DNA of 64,000 nt from Fereydounia khargensis (Eukaryota > Basidiomycota > Ustilaginomycetes > Urocystidales > Fereydouniaceae): positions 91,795 through 155,794 of the forward strand of contig JAOCZO010000025.1 of the NCBI GenBank assembly GCA_026413255.1. Reading direction: 5' to 3'. The position numbers were made by a program, and so were the translations under genes. The notes under the pieces are model-generated. The model was not told where the DNA came from and made no database searches. It saw only the letters and a program-made list of their open reading frames with translations. Shown here one piece after another: positions 63,931 through 64,000 of the stretch. The stretch's first letter is position 1. Every line of letters starts with the position of its first letter.

Positions 63931-64000
63931 TTAGGGTTAGGGTTAGGGTTAGGGTTAGGGTTAGGGTTAGGGTTAGGGTTAGGGTTAGGGTTAGGGTTAG
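63931..64000 (+). repeat. Telomere, (TTAGGG)n
   Basis: Eleven complete perfect TTAGGG repeats plus four bases run to the end of the window. The G-rich strand points outward, so this is the right-hand chromosome terminus. Confidence 0.98.

Overview
The window is the right-hand end of a chromosome of a basidiomycete, most likely a smut fungus (Ustilaginales). The evidence is: the sequence ends in about 12 perfect TTAGGG repeats; genes have few introns, which are short (60-94 nt) with GT..AG ends; a 296-residue Cdk1 of the PSTAIRE type is present; and there is a regulator with the C-terminal domain of Ustilago Rua1. The species cannot be fixed from the sequence.

Left half (1-31 kb), mostly core genes. 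A partial acidic low-complexity protein on the minus strand runs off the left edge (1-1094). A 10.2-kb stretch without recognisable genes follows (1095-11327). It is rich in the palindromic 7-mer TACTGTA/TACAGTA and lies upstream of a Rua1-type transcription factor (11328-13289). Then come an SRA-YDG domain protein in four exons (13564-15034, minus), a prolyl oligopeptidase with a presequence-like N-terminus (15595-18168, minus), cdk1 in three exons (19892-20940), a CHID1-like GH18 protein (21334-22752, minus), a secreted glycosidase resembling endo-beta-1,2-glucanases (24172-25764), a small secreted protein (26837-27529) and a DUF7025-type AAA ATPase (28284-30260).

Right half (31-64 kb), accessory and subtelomeric. 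It holds an RTA1-like membrane protein, a membrane fatty-acid hydroxylase/sterol-desaturase-like enzyme, a 14-TM MFS exporter, a second MFS transporter, a Zn2Cys6 regulator, two phytanoyl-CoA dioxygenase (PhyH) paralogues, a CocE/NonD-type hydrolase, a secreted carboxylesterase and an FAD monooxygenase that ends about 190 bp from the telomere. The 8-mer CCGAACCG/CGGTTCGG occurs in the promoters of most of these genes and is rare elsewhere in the window. This suggests one regulon, perhaps under the local Zn2Cys6 protein, for uptake or hydrolysis and oxidation of an unknown ester or acyl substrate. Between these genes lie three small intron-containing proteins with signal peptides (candidate effectors) and four gene relics (DUF1772, PhyH, transketolase, GT17), as well as dispersed and tandem repeats. 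This is typical of a fast-evolving chromosome end.

All exon joints were worked out by hand from splice signals and reading frame. No database search was possible, so family names rest on recognised motifs.
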